Below, piece by piece: positions 33,663 through 42,357 of a stretch of 47,596 nucleotides of DNA; position 1 is the stretch's first letter, and every line of letters begins with the position of its first letter. The translations under genes and the position numbers were made by a program. Below the pieces are notes generated by a model, which was not told where the DNA came from, made no database searches, and worked only from the letters and a program-made list of their open reading frames with translations. Location: contig CASEEU010000045.1 in the NCBI GenBank assembly GCA_949287075.1, positions 1 to 47,596 on the forward strand. Direction: 5' to 3'. This DNA comes from an uncultured Eubacteriales bacterium. Lineage in GTDB: Bacteria > Bacillota > Clostridia > TANB77 > CAG-508.

Positions 33663-34331
33663 ATGAATACAGAAAAAATACAAAATATCATCCATTTCTA
33701 TGTCTTAGCATCAACACTAAAAGATAAAATAAGAAGTGGTTGGAAAATATGGCATATTGAAAGAGAAAGAGTAGAAAGTGTAGCAGAACATATTTATGGT
33801 ACATGTATGCTAGCAATTGCCATTGATTCAGAATATGATTTTAACATAGATTTAATGAAAGTAATTAAAATGCTTGTTATACATGAATTAGAGGAAATAG
33901 AAATAAAAGACTTCACACCATTTGAGAAGATTACAAATGAAGAAAAAAGAAAAATGGGAAAAGTTGCAGTAGAGGATGTATTAAAAGATTTAACAAAAAA
34001 AGAAGAATTAATCGAATTGATAGAAGAATTTGAAAATATGAAAACAAAAGAATCTATTTTTGCAAAAATGTGTGATAAGTTAGAATCAGATATACAATGT
34101 AAGTTATATTGTGAAGAACATTGTTTAGATGTAAATAAAAGTGAGAACAAATCAATTTTAGAAGATGAGAGAATACAAAGGTTAATAGAAGATGGTTCTA
34201 AAACAATATCAGATTTTTTTGTAGAGAATCATAAAGAGGAAATATTGAATCAAGATAAAGTTTTTGAAGAAATAGCAGATTATATTAAAAACAATACTTT
34301 ATTAAAGGAGCAGAAAGATGTTAAAAAATAA
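33663..34331 (+). CDS. HD-domain protein, YfbR-like 5'-deoxynucleotidase family
   Basis: 222 residues. The opening HFYVLASTLKDKIRSGWKIW with VESVAEHIYGTCMLA (AEH metal His) fits the YfbR/HDDC2 family, which removes phosphate from deoxynucleoside 5'-monophosphates. The canonical HD doublet reads HE here (LVIHELEEIEIKDF), though the following Glu pair is kept, and AKMCDKLESDIQC gives the late Asp. The HE variant may alter metal choice or activity. Start ATG has AGAGAGGAAAAG. Its 3' end overlaps the HAD gene by 14 bases, so the two are translationally coupled, both being phosphohydrolases. Confidence 0.78.
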   Translation: MNTEKIQNIIHFYVLASTLKDKIRSGWKIWHIERERVESVAEHIYGTCMLAIAIDSEYDFNIDLMKVIKMLVIHELEEIEIKDFTPFEKITNEEKRKMGKVAVEDVLKDLTKKEELIELIEEFENMKTKESIFAKMCDKLESDIQCKLYCEEHCLDVNKSENKSILEDERIQRLIEDGSKTISDFFVENHKEEILNQDKVFEEIADYIKNNTLLKEQKDVKK

Positions 34332-35043
34332 AAAAGTTATTATCTTTGACATGGATGGAACATTAATAGATTCTATCGGTATATGGAATGCGATAGATGA
34401 AGAACTTATCAAGACAATTGGAGATAGAACAATTGATAAAGTAGACATTGCTAAACAAAGAGATGATAAATTAAAAGAATATAGACAAGAGCAAGACCCA
34501 TATTTGGAATATTGTGGTTTCTTAAAAGAAAAATATCATGCCACTATGTCAAAAGAAGAAATTAAGAAAATACGATATGACATTGCAAATAGACACTTAA
34601 AAGAAAAAGTAGATTATAAGCCAAATGCGGAAAAGGTAATAAAATACTTGAAAGAAAAAGGGTATATATTAGCAATTGCTAGTACAACCAATCAACCTGC
34701 TATTGAATGTTATAAAACAGAAAACCAAAACATAATAAATAAAGCGAATTTAGAGGATTACTTTTCAGTTATATATGCGAAAAATGATGTAAAAACCATT
34801 AAGCCAAATCCAGAAGTACATGATAAAATTATGGAAAAATTACATGTTAAACCAGAAGAATGTTTGATTGTAGAAGATGCCTTAGTAGGTGTAGAGGCAG
34901 CAAATAATGCCAATATAGAAGTGGCTGTGATATATGACAAATATTCTGATAGCAATAGAGAAAAAATTAATCAATTATCTCAATATCAATTTAAAGATTT
35001 TGATGAAATGTTAAAAGAGATAAAAAAGGAATTAGAAAAATAA
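34318..35043 (+). CDS. HAD-superfamily phosphatase (beta-phosphoglucomutase/phosphoglycolate-type)
   Basis: 241 residues. Motif I is IIFDMDGTLIDS (residues about 8-19), motif II the Ser/Thr in LAIASTTNQ, motif III Lys in DVKTIKPNPEVH, motif IV CLIVEDALVGVEAA. The cap between motifs I and II is helical as in subfamily IA. Substrate not assignable from sequence. It overlaps the upstream HD gene (start ATG 34318, with AAAGGAGCAG) and is followed 13 bases later by a small hydrolase gene, so it belongs to an HD-HAD-hydrolase-NUDIX operon. Confidence 0.85.
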   Translation: MLKNKKVIIFDMDGTLIDSIGIWNAIDEELIKTIGDRTIDKVDIAKQRDDKLKEYRQEQDPYLEYCGFLKEKYHATMSKEEIKKIRYDIANRHLKEKVDYKPNAEKVIKYLKEKGYILAIASTTNQPAIECYKTENQNIINKANLEDYFSVIYAKNDVKTIKPNPEVHDKIMEKLHVKPEECLIVEDALVGVEAANNANIEVAVIYDKYSDSNREKINQLSQYQFKDFDEMLKEIKKELEK

Positions 35044-35056
35044 GGAGGAATAGATT

Positions 35057-35608
35057 ATGGATAATTATTTTATTATACATGGATCATTTAGTAGTCCATA
35101 TTCAAATTGGATAGGATGGTTACATGATTTCATCGAAGGAGAAAGGAAACAAGTATATGTACCAGATTTTCCAATAGGTGTTGGATTTCAAAATTATGAA
35201 AATTGGAGCAGATTATTAAAGTACTATGTAGATTTAGGACTTATCAATGAAAATACAACAATCATAGGACATAGCATTGCACCAGCTTTTATAACTAAAT
35301 TTTTGATTGAAAATAAACTAAAAGTAAAAAAATGTATTTTTGTTTGTGGATTTAACAACTACTTAGGAATTGATAAAGAATATGATGCTGTAAATGAAAG
35401 TATGTATACAGAGGAAATAGAAAGTGTAAAGAATTATGCAAAAGATATTATTTGTTTCTATTCTAACAATGATCCTTATGTGAAATATGAAGCTGAATTA
35501 GATTTTGCAAATAAAGTAGGAACAGAGAAAATTTTGGTGCCAAACGCAGGACATATCAATAGTGAAAGTGGATATGATACACTTGAAGATGTTGTGCCAT
35601 ACTTATAA
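35057..35608 (+). CDS. RBBP9/YdeN-like serine hydrolase
   Basis: Small alpha/beta hydrolase, 183 residues. YFIIHGSFSSPYSNWIGWLHD is the family's opening, TIIGHSIAPAF holds the nucleophile Ser (about residue 75), NNDPYVKYEAELDFA gives the Asp and LVPNAGHINSESGY the His (about 165). All three triad residues are present. RBBP9/YdeN members are often annotated as esterases of unknown substrate. ATAAGGAGG precedes the ATG. Third gene of the operon from 33663. Confidence 0.85.
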   Translation: MDNYFIIHGSFSSPYSNWIGWLHDFIEGERKQVYVPDFPIGVGFQNYENWSRLLKYYVDLGLINENTTIIGHSIAPAFITKFLIENKLKVKKCIFVCGFNNYLGIDKEYDAVNESMYTEEIESVKNYAKDIICFYSNNDPYVKYEAELDFANKVGTEKILVPNAGHINSESGYDTLEDVVPYL

Positions 35609-35627
35609 TAAGTTAGAGGAGAAAAAT

Positions 35628-36122
35628 ATGGAAATATGGGATATATTAGATAGTGAAGGAAATAAAACAGGAAGAACAATGGTAAAAGGAGAAGAAAAGG
35701 TACCAGAAGGATTTTATCATTTAGGTGCAGATGTCTGGATAAAAAATTCTGAAAATAAGATTTTAATTCAAAAACGTTCTCCGCAAAAAAAATTATCTCC
35801 TAATGTATGGGCAATGACAGGAGGTTCTGTCATAAAAGGTGAAACAAGTATAGAAACAATTGAAAGAGAAGCATTTGAAGAATTAGGAGTGCAATTAAAT
35901 ATAAAAGATGCAAAAAGATTAACTCGCTTCAGAACAGGAAATGTTTGGGTAGATACCTATTTTCTAAAACAAGATATAGATTTGAGCCAAATTATTATGC
36001 AAAAAGAAGAGGTTAGTGAAGTAAAATGGGCTACTTATGAAGAAATAGAAGATATTTATCAAAATGGTCAATTTATTAAAAATCGTTGGGAATTTGTAAA
36101 AGATATTATTAAAGAATTTTAA
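35628..36122 (+). CDS. NUDIX hydrolase (isopentenyl-diphosphate-isomerase-like subgroup)
   Basis: 164 residues. The start EIWDILDSEGNKTGRTMVKG resembles the NUDIX group containing YfcD and type 1 IPP isomerase-like proteins. The NUDIX box runs AMTGGSVIKGETSIETI then EREAFEELGV, with REAxEELG intact. ATG 35628 follows TAGAGGAGA; an ORF reading from 35562 would overlap the hydrolase. Substrate unclear. Last gene of the 33663-36122 group, closed by a strong hairpin. Confidence 0.87.
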   Translation: MEIWDILDSEGNKTGRTMVKGEEKVPEGFYHLGADVWIKNSENKILIQKRSPQKKLSPNVWAMTGGSVIKGETSIETIEREAFEELGVQLNIKDAKRLTRFRTGNVWVDTYFLKQDIDLSQIIMQKEEVSEVKWATYEEIEDIYQNGQFIKNRWEFVKDIIKEF

Positions 36123-36125
36123 TGG

Positions 36126-36154
36126 AATAACATAGATATCTATGTTATTTTTCA
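36126..36154 (+). terminator. Terminator of the HD-HAD-hydrolase-NUDIX operon
   Basis: An 11-bp perfect stem AATAACATAGA/TCTATGTTATT (36126-36136 with 36139-36149) with a 2-base turn, then T residues. Confidence 0.85.
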
Positions 36155-36155
36155 T

Positions 36156-36184
36156 TTGAGTATGAAAACGAATTATGATATAAT
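36156..36184 (+). promoter_or_regulatory. Promoter of the Rsm22-like gene
   Basis: TTGAGT (36156-36161), 17-base spacer, TATAAT (36179-36184) with an extended TG. Confidence 0.65.
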
Positions 36185-36213
36185 TTAGCTATTAAAAAAG
36201 AATAGGAGTCAAT

Positions 36214-37167
36214 ATGAAAATACCAGAATTATTAGAAAATGCAATAGAAGAAAAACTAAATCATGTGAAATTAACAGAATTAAAACAATGTGCGAGTAGG
36301 TTAAGTGAAAAATATATGCATCAAGAAAGAACAGGAGATACATTGTTAAATACAGAAATAGAAGCATTAGCCTATTCTATTATGAGAATGCCAGCAACTT
36401 ATGGAGCAGTCTATACAGCTTTAAAACATATATTAGAAAGAATAGATTGTAATATACAATCTGTATTAGACATAGGAGCAGGAACAGGAGCAGCAACCTG
36501 GGCAATAAGCGAATTATTAGAAACAAAAAACATGAGATGTTTGGAAAGAGAACAGGTTATGCTAGAACTAGGAAAAGCTTTTATGAGTCAAAATCCCAAG
36601 CTAAAAGATGTTTCATGGGACTATATGGATATTGTAGAAGATGATTTAGATGTCAAAGCAGATTTGGTAGTGACAAGTTATATGTTAAATGAAATCAAAC
36701 CAGAAAACAGAAAAGATGTCATTAATAAACTAATAAACAGTTCAAATCAAATTACATTAATCATAGAACCAGGAACACCAGAAGGGTTTAAAAATATTAA
36801 AGAAGTACAAAAGATAGCAATTGAAAATGGTCTTCATATGATTGCACCATGTACCTTTCAAGGTGTATGTCCATTACCAGATGAGGATTGGTGTCATTCT
36901 ATTGTTCGAATGGAAAGAACAAAAGTACATAAAGTATTAAAAAATGCAGATTTACCATATGAAGATGAGAAGTTTTCATATATAGCCATCTCTAAAGAAA
37001 ATTATGATAACTCAGGAATCAGAATCCTAAGACATCCTATGATTGCAAAAGGAAAAATCACATTAAAGATATGTCATAATGGAAAAATAGAAGATATGAT
37101 TGTAACGAAAAAGGATAAAGAATTATTCAAAATAGTGAAAAAGAAAAAATGTGGAGAGTTAATTTAA
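36214..37167 (+). CDS. Rsm22/METTL17-like methyltransferase
   Basis: 317 residues. The SAM motif is VLDIGAGTGAATWAI (about 90-104), with DLVVTSYMLNEI and LIIEPGTPEGF as later strand motifs. The C-terminal half carries APCTFQGVCPLPDEDWCHSIVRMER, whose Cys triad matches the Fe-S-binding motif of mitochondrial/bacterial Rsm22 (METTL17). Rsm22 proteins act on or with the small ribosomal subunit; methyltransferase activity is uncertain in the mitochondrial members. Single gene with its own promoter; start ATG follows AATAGGAGT. Confidence 0.85.
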   Translation: MKIPELLENAIEEKLNHVKLTELKQCASRLSEKYMHQERTGDTLLNTEIEALAYSIMRMPATYGAVYTALKHILERIDCNIQSVLDIGAGTGAATWAISELLETKNMRCLEREQVMLELGKAFMSQNPKLKDVSWDYMDIVEDDLDVKADLVVTSYMLNEIKPENRKDVINKLINSSNQITLIIEPGTPEGFKNIKEVQKIAIENGLHMIAPCTFQGVCPLPDEDWCHSIVRMERTKVHKVLKNADLPYEDEKFSYIAISKENYDNSGIRILRHPMIAKGKITLKICHNGKIEDMIVTKKDKELFKIVKKKKCGELI

Positions 37168-37233
37168 ATTTTAAGATGGAAATGCAACATTGAAACTAAT
37201 TTTATATTAAAAAATTTAATTAATAAAAGATTG

Positions 37234-37260
37234 TGTTATATCATAAAATGTGATATAACA
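37234..37260 (+). promoter_or_regulatory. Palindrome upstream of the CDF transporter
   Basis: A perfect 10-bp inverted repeat TGTTATATCA/TGATATAACA (37234-37243 with 37251-37260), 7-base centre, 35 bases before the transporter start. Could be a metal-regulator operator or the terminator of rsm22; no T-run follows. Confidence 0.4.
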
Positions 37261-37295
37261 ATGTAGTTTAATATCAATAAGAAGAAGGGGAAAAC

Positions 37296-38459
37296 ATGAC
37301 AAACTTATTAATAAAATTATTTATCAAAGATAAAAATGTAGAAAAGCCAGAAACAAGAGCAAAATATGGGATGCTTTCAAGTATAACAGGAATTGTTGTG
37401 AATATCCTATTATCAGCGGTAAAATTAATCATTGGAATATTTGCCAATTCCATTTCTATTATTTCAGATGCATTAAACAATGTGACAGATGCAGGTTCAT
37501 CTATTGTTACCATGATTGGGTTTAAAGTTTCGCAGAAAAAAATAGATAAAGACCATCCATGGGGACATGGCAGAATGGAATATATTACAGCATTTATTGT
37601 AGACATCTTAATTATATTAGTAGGTGTCGAATTATTCAAAAGTTCTTTCGATAAGATTATTCACCCAACATTACCAGATATCAGTACAGTTACCATTGTA
37701 ATTTTAGTGATTGCTGTTTTAACAAAATTATGGTTATTTATCTTTTACAATAAAATTGCAAAAACAATAGATTCTGCAGCAATCAAAGGAAATGCTTATG
37801 ACAGTATTTCAGATTCTATATCAACGTTTGTTGTATTACTATCTGCTATTGTTGCTAAAATATTTGGAATATCTATTGATGGATATGCTAGTATCTTAGT
37901 TGCCATATTTATCTTATTTACTGGATTTAAAGCTTTAAAAGAAACCATAGATTTATTACTAGGAATGAAACCAGACATGGAATTTGTAAAGAAGCTAGAG
38001 TCGTTTACTAAAAAATATGAAATGATATCAGGTATTCATGATATCATGGTACATGATTATGGACCAGGAAGAAAAATTGTATCTTTCCATGCAGAAGTTC
38101 CTGCAAACTGTGATATTTGTAAAGCACATGATGTGATAGACCAAATGGAACAAGATATTTTTGAGGAATTTAATTGTATTACAACTATTCATATGGATCC
38201 AATTGTAACAGATGATGAAGAAATTAATGAAATGAGAAAGAAAACAGAAGAGATTGTAAAAGAAATTAATCCAGAATTTTCAATTCATGATTTTAGAATG
38301 ACAGATGGTGGAGATAGAATCAATTTAATATTTGATTTAGTGGTTTCTCCAGAGAATAAAATGAATCATGAGGAATTAAAAAATATGGTTCAGAAAAAGA
38401 TACATAGTGTAAATGATAAATATTATGCAGTACCTAAAATCGAAAATTCATATATATAA
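37296..38459 (+). CDS. Cation diffusion facilitator (CDF) metal efflux transporter
   Basis: 387 residues, inner membrane. Membrane spans are visible from about residue 25 (TGIVVNILLSAVKLIIGIFA) onward, roughly six. ISDALNNVTDAGSS carries the site-A ligands; the usual HxxxD pair reads NxxxD here, a pattern reported for manganese-type or less zinc-specific CDFs. HPWGHGRMEY follows, and YDSISDSIST is the second ligand pair in TM5. The cytoplasmic C-terminal domain (GIHDIMVHDYGPGRKIVSFH, with IHMDP) is intact. Substrate probably Mn2+, Fe2+ or Zn2+; the motif is suggestive only. Start follows GAAGGGGA. Confidence 0.88.
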   Translation: MTNLLIKLFIKDKNVEKPETRAKYGMLSSITGIVVNILLSAVKLIIGIFANSISIISDALNNVTDAGSSIVTMIGFKVSQKKIDKDHPWGHGRMEYITAFIVDILIILVGVELFKSSFDKIIHPTLPDISTVTIVILVIAVLTKLWLFIFYNKIAKTIDSAAIKGNAYDSISDSISTFVVLLSAIVAKIFGISIDGYASILVAIFILFTGFKALKETIDLLLGMKPDMEFVKKLESFTKKYEMISGIHDIMVHDYGPGRKIVSFHAEVPANCDICKAHDVIDQMEQDIFEEFNCITTIHMDPIVTDDEEINEMRKKTEEIVKEINPEFSIHDFRMTDGGDRINLIFDLVVSPENKMNHEELKNMVQKKIHSVNDKYYAVPKIENSYI

Positions 38460-38472
38460 ATAGGAGGTTATT

Positions 38473-39156
38473 ATGAGAAAATTAGCAAATACTTTATGGG
38501 GAATTGTATTAGTTATAATTGGAATTATTCTTACCTTGAATGCTTTAGAAATTACAAACATCAATATATTTTTCGATGGTTGGTGGACATTATTGATTAT
38601 TATTCCAAGTGCTATAGAATTGATTGCAAGAGAGAATAAATTTTGGAGTGCTGTTTGGTTAATTATTGGTATTTTATTATTGCTAGCTTGTAGAGATATA
38701 TTAGATTTTGATTTGATTTGGAAATTGACGATTCCAGTATTATTGATTTTAATCGGAATAAATCTTATATTCAAAGATAAAATTGATAGAAAAATGGAAA
38801 AGAAAAATAAAGAATTAAAAGAAAAAGGACAAAATTTAGAAGAATATGGTGCAACTTTTGGTGAGATTAAAGCAGATTTTAACAATCAAGAATTTAATGG
38901 TGCAAATATAAATGCTATATTTGGGAGTGTTGACTTAGATTTAAGAAAAGCCATTATCAGTGAGGATAAATTAGTAAAGACATGTGCTGTATTTGGTGGA
39001 ATTGAAATATTAGCACCAGAAAATGTGAATATAAAAGTAAAATCAATACCAATCTTTGGAGCGACTTCAAACAAAACAGGTAAAAAATATGATGAGAAAT
39101 TACCAACCATTTATGTAGATAGTTTTTGTATGTTTGGAGGTGTCGATATTAAATGA
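38473..39156 (+). CDS. LiaF-like membrane protein (DUF5668-type TM region plus DUF2154-like C-terminus)
   Basis: 227 residues. Four membrane segments fill residues about 5-100 (LWGIVLVIIGIILTLNAL, WWTLLIIIPSAIELIA, FWSAVWLIIGILLLLAC, LTIPVLLILIGINLIF). After a short basic linker comes a small beta-rich domain (FGEIKADFNNQEF, NAIFGSVDLDLRKA, VFGGIEILAPENV, PIFGATSNKTG), the pattern of LiaF/VraT cell-wall-stress proteins. Start follows TAGGAGG. It overlaps the next gene by four bases (ATGA). No LiaRS-type two-component genes are beside it, which is unusual for LiaF. Confidence 0.8.
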   Translation: MRKLANTLWGIVLVIIGIILTLNALEITNINIFFDGWWTLLIIIPSAIELIARENKFWSAVWLIIGILLLLACRDILDFDLIWKLTIPVLLILIGINLIFKDKIDRKMEKKNKELKEKGQNLEEYGATFGEIKADFNNQEFNGANINAIFGSVDLDLRKAIISEDKLVKTCAVFGGIEILAPENVNIKVKSIPIFGATSNKTGKKYDEKLPTIYVDSFCMFGGVDIK

Positions 39157-40010
39157 CAGGATTTCAAAAATTTATTAAATATGCTGCAATTGCATTCGGA
39201 ATTTATCTTTCAATAACAATTGTATTCGTATTATTAGGCATTGCAAATGGTTTTGTCAGAAACTCTAAGCAATCTGTTACAGAAATTATAGAAAACATAG
39301 ATGAATCTCATTTAAAAGATATATCTCAGGAATATACAGATATTGAGAATTTAGAAATTGACTTAGAAAATATAGAATTTACTATAAAAAAAGGTGAAAA
39401 TTTAAAAATAGAAGGCACAAATATACCAGATAAAATAGAAATAAAACAAGATGGAAATATATTAAAAATAAATGATGATAAGGTGTCATCAAATTTTTAT
39501 ACTGTAAATAATGCTTTAACAATATATATTCCAGAAAATCAAAAATTTAATAATATAGATATAGAAGTAAATTCTGTATTAGCAAACATGGAAACACTAA
39601 ATGCAGTGAATCTAAAATTGGAGATGCATAACAATTATTGTAAAATAGATGAATTATTTGCAGAAAATTTAGAAATGAATAATGAATATGGAAAGATTGA
39701 AATATTAAGAAGTGAAGTAAAAACATTTAATTTTGATTCTGAGTCAGGAATAGAAGATATTCATATGAAAATAGCAGAAAAAGCAGAAGTAGATTTGGAA
39801 TCTTCTAATACAAATATGACATTAATAGGATCTCTAGAAAATTATCAAATAAATCACAAGAAACTATTTGGAAATACATATATACAAGGGAAAGAATTTT
39901 TATCGACTAGAGAGCCAATTGGAAATGGAAATGTGAAAATTAATTTAGAAACAGAATATGCGGAAATGAATATTGATTTTGAAGAGTTAGCAAATGAAAG
40001 TAATTTGTAA
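39153..40010 (+). CDS. DUF4097-like envelope protein, copy 1
   Basis: 285 residues: one N-terminal membrane anchor (about 6-30, AAIAFGIYLSITIVFVLLGI), then an extracytoplasmic beta-strand-rich domain. Periodic blocks such as NLEIDLENIEFTIKKG, KFNNIDIEVNSV and LEMHNNYCKIDELFAENLEM form the short parallel-strand repeats expected of DUF4097. The C-terminal GNGNVKINLETEYAEMNIDF ends the domain. Overlaps the LiaF-like gene and is followed by a paralogue sharing these blocks. Probably envelope stress sensing or assembly; inferred from family and neighbours. Confidence 0.8.
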   Translation: MTGFQKFIKYAAIAFGIYLSITIVFVLLGIANGFVRNSKQSVTEIIENIDESHLKDISQEYTDIENLEIDLENIEFTIKKGENLKIEGTNIPDKIEIKQDGNILKINDDKVSSNFYTVNNALTIYIPENQKFNNIDIEVNSVLANMETLNAVNLKLEMHNNYCKIDELFAENLEMNNEYGKIEILRSEVKTFNFDSESGIEDIHMKIAEKAEVDLESSNTNMTLIGSLENYQINHKKLFGNTYIQGKEFLSTREPIGNGNVKINLETEYAEMNIDFEELANESNL

Positions 40011-40053
40011 ATATGATAAATAAAAAATTTAAAGTAAGAGGTGTATACAAAAT

Positions 40054-40869
40054 ATGAAGAAACTACCAATTTTAGCAAAATGTGCAATCATATTATTGAT
40101 TATTGTATTAATTGCTGTTATTCTTATTTTCATTGTAAGAACATATGGTTCTAACTCAGAAAATACTGAAAATGTAGAAAATAAGTCTATGACTTCACAG
40201 ACTTTTGAAAGTGTGCAATCTATAGAAATTAATTTGCAAAAACTAGAACTAGAAGTTAAGCAAGGAGAACAGGTAAAAGTAGAATATGTGGATACACTAG
40301 AAGGACTAAAAATAGAACAAAATGAAAATATACTAAAAATAATAGACGAAGAAGTAATTATGAACGAAGATAGTGATAGTCAGAAAGTGATTATTTATTT
40401 GCCACAAGAAACAAAGTTTAATAATATTAATTTGACAGTAAAAGATAGAAATATCTCTATAGAAACATTGAATACTATAAATGTAAAATTAGATGTTGAT
40501 GGAAATTATTGTACAATAAACAATATTTTATCAGATACAGCTGAATTAAAGAATCAAGGTGGAAGAATTATTATAAATGATGGGGAAGTAAAAAATATAA
40601 CAATGCAATCAGATTCTGGAAATGATAAATTAAATCTAAAGGTAACAGAAACAGCCACAATAAACTTAAATACTGCAACTGCAGAAATAAACCTAATAGG
40701 AACAGAAGAAGATTATCAAGTTAATACTGTTACAGAAGATAGCTCAATGTATTTAGAAATGGGGAGAATGGATAATGGTGTGCAAACAATTGGAAATGGA
40801 AATGCTAAAATAAACATCAATGCACAAAGTGCAGCTTTATATATAAATTATAAAGAAAATGAAGGATAA
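40054..40869 (+). CDS. DUF4097-like envelope protein, copy 2
   Basis: 271 residues and a clear paralogue of the preceding gene: SIEINLQKLELEVKQGEQVK, TKFNNINLTVKD, ETLNTINVKLDVDGNYC and GNGNAKININAQSAALYINY align with the corresponding blocks of copy 1. An N-terminal membrane anchor lies at about 10-29 (AIILLIIVLIAVILIFIV). Identity over these blocks is moderate, so the duplication is old. Start ATG after GTAAGAGGTG. With the LiaF-like protein and the ABC exporter remnant it resembles an envelope-stress cassette. Confidence 0.78.
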   Translation: MKKLPILAKCAIILLIIVLIAVILIFIVRTYGSNSENTENVENKSMTSQTFESVQSIEINLQKLELEVKQGEQVKVEYVDTLEGLKIEQNENILKIIDEEVIMNEDSDSQKVIIYLPQETKFNNINLTVKDRNISIETLNTINVKLDVDGNYCTINNILSDTAELKNQGGRIIINDGEVKNITMQSDSGNDKLNLKVTETATINLNTATAEINLIGTEEDYQVNTVTEDSSMYLEMGRMDNGVQTIGNGNAKININAQSAALYINYKENEG

Positions 40870-40997
40870 AAAAGATAAAGTATTGTTTGTAAATTTTATG
40901 TAAAAAATATTGAATATATTTACTAGTCATGTTAAAACTATACATGATATGATCATCATACCACTGTTGTTCTTTTATTATTTAAAGGGGATAAAAT

Positions 40998-42254
40998 ATG
41001 TTAGAATTAAAAAATATTACAAAAGACTATGTTTCAGGAGATTCGACGGTTCAAGCATTAAAAGGAATTAGTATTGAATTCCGAAAAAGTGAGTTTGTAT
41101 CTATCTTAGGTCAAAGTGGTTGTGGAAAAACAACATTGTTAAATATTGTTGGAGGATTAGATAGATATACATCAGGAGATTTAGTAATTAATGGAAAATC
41201 AACGAAAAAATTTAAAGATAAAGATTGGGATGCTTATAGAAATTATTCTGTAGGCTTCGTTTTTCAAAACTATAATTTAATCCCGCATCAAACAGTTCTT
41301 TCAAATGTGGAATTAGCTCTTACCATATCAGGAGTATCTAGAGAAGAAAGAAAAGGGAGAGCTATCAAAGCATTAGAAGATGTTGGATTAAAAGAACAAA
41401 TCCATAAAAAACCAAATCAATTATCAGGTGGACAAATGCAAAGAGTTGCGATTGCAAGGGCATTGGTAAATAATCCAGATATTAATGTGTTTACAGGATT
41501 AGCATTTCCAGATGAAGATTCTAAAACATTTGATTATAGTCAATTAAGTGATGAGCAAAGAGCACAATTAGCAATGTTAAGTGCAGAACAATTGGCTGAG
41601 GTTATGGAAACATATAGTAATAATGCCAATGCTAGCTATGATGGGAATTTAGAATTATTAGGTGCTGTTGATCTTAACAAACCATCATCAATTAGTATTT
41701 ACCCAAAAGACTTTGATGCAAAAGATGTGATAACTCAAGAAATTGATAGTTATAATCAAAAACAAAGAGATGAAGGAAAAGAAGAAAATGTGATAAATTA
41801 TACAGATATGATAGGAATTATGATGAAATCTGTTAGTCAAATTATTGATACTATTAGTTATGTATTAATTGCATTTGTTGCTATTTCGTTAGTGGTTTCA
41901 TCTATTATGATAGGAATTATTACCTATATATCTGTATTAGAAAGAACAAAAGAGATTGGAATTTTAAGAGCAATTGGAGCATCTAAAAAAGATATATCAA
42001 GAGTATTTAATGCAGAAACTTTTATTGTTGGACTAATAGCAGGATTGTTAGGTATTGGTGTAACCATATTGTTAAACATACCAATCACAAAAATTATTTA
42101 TGCTGTAACAGGCGTAAGTGTTACTGTATCACTTCCGGTAGTTGGTGGAATTATTCTTGTATTGATTAGTATGATATTAACCATTATTGCAGGATTAATT
42201 CCAGCAAGAATGGCAAGTAAAAGAGACCCAGTAGAAGCATTAAGAACAGAATAA
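40998..42254 (+). CDS. MacB/FtsX-type ABC exporter gene with an in-frame internal deletion (ATPase-permease chimera)
   Basis: Residues 1-162 are an ATPase start: GQSGCGKTTLLNIVGGLD (Walker A), FVFQNYNLIPHQT (Q-loop) and LSGGQMQRVAIARALVNNPD (signature). Then, where Walker B (LLADEPTGALD), the D-loop and the H-loop should be, the sequence jumps near 41483-41490 to the extracytoplasmic domain of an FtsX-like permease (NVFTGLAFPDEDSKTFDYSQ onward). It ends with three membrane spans and the hallmark ERTKEIGILRAIGASKKDI and ARMASKRDPVEALRTE. The first membrane span, Walker B and catalytic Glu are missing, so hydrolysis is not possible. The product (418 residues) is open and has AAAGGGGA before the ATG. 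Confidence 0.85.
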   Translation: MLELKNITKDYVSGDSTVQALKGISIEFRKSEFVSILGQSGCGKTTLLNIVGGLDRYTSGDLVINGKSTKKFKDKDWDAYRNYSVGFVFQNYNLIPHQTVLSNVELALTISGVSREERKGRAIKALEDVGLKEQIHKKPNQLSGGQMQRVAIARALVNNPDINVFTGLAFPDEDSKTFDYSQLSDEQRAQLAMLSAEQLAEVMETYSNNANASYDGNLELLGAVDLNKPSSISIYPKDFDAKDVITQEIDSYNQKQRDEGKEENVINYTDMIGIMMKSVSQIIDTISYVLIAFVAISLVVSSIMIGIITYISVLERTKEIGILRAIGASKKDISRVFNAETFIVGLIAGLLGIGVTILLNIPITKIIYAVTGVSVTVSLPVVGGIILVLISMILTIIAGLIPARMASKRDPVEALRTE

Positions 42255-42260
42255 AATAAT

Positions 42261-42301
42261 AAAGTTGCCAAAGAGAATGCATCATTTTGGCAACTTTACT
42301 A
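42261..42301 (+). terminator. Terminator after the ABC gene
   Basis: A 10-bp perfect stem AAAGTTGCCA/TGGCAACTTT (42261-42270 with 42288-42297), 17-base loop. Confidence 0.8.
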
Positions 42302-42357
42302 TTTTAAAAAAGTATGATAAAATTATGTAGATAAAAAAGGAAAGAAGGAAATAAGGT

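Noticed and set aside
38448..38885. 145-codon minus-strand ORF
   Set aside because: Lies wholly within the well-supported LiaF-like gene, with no own ribosome binding site or recognisable domain.
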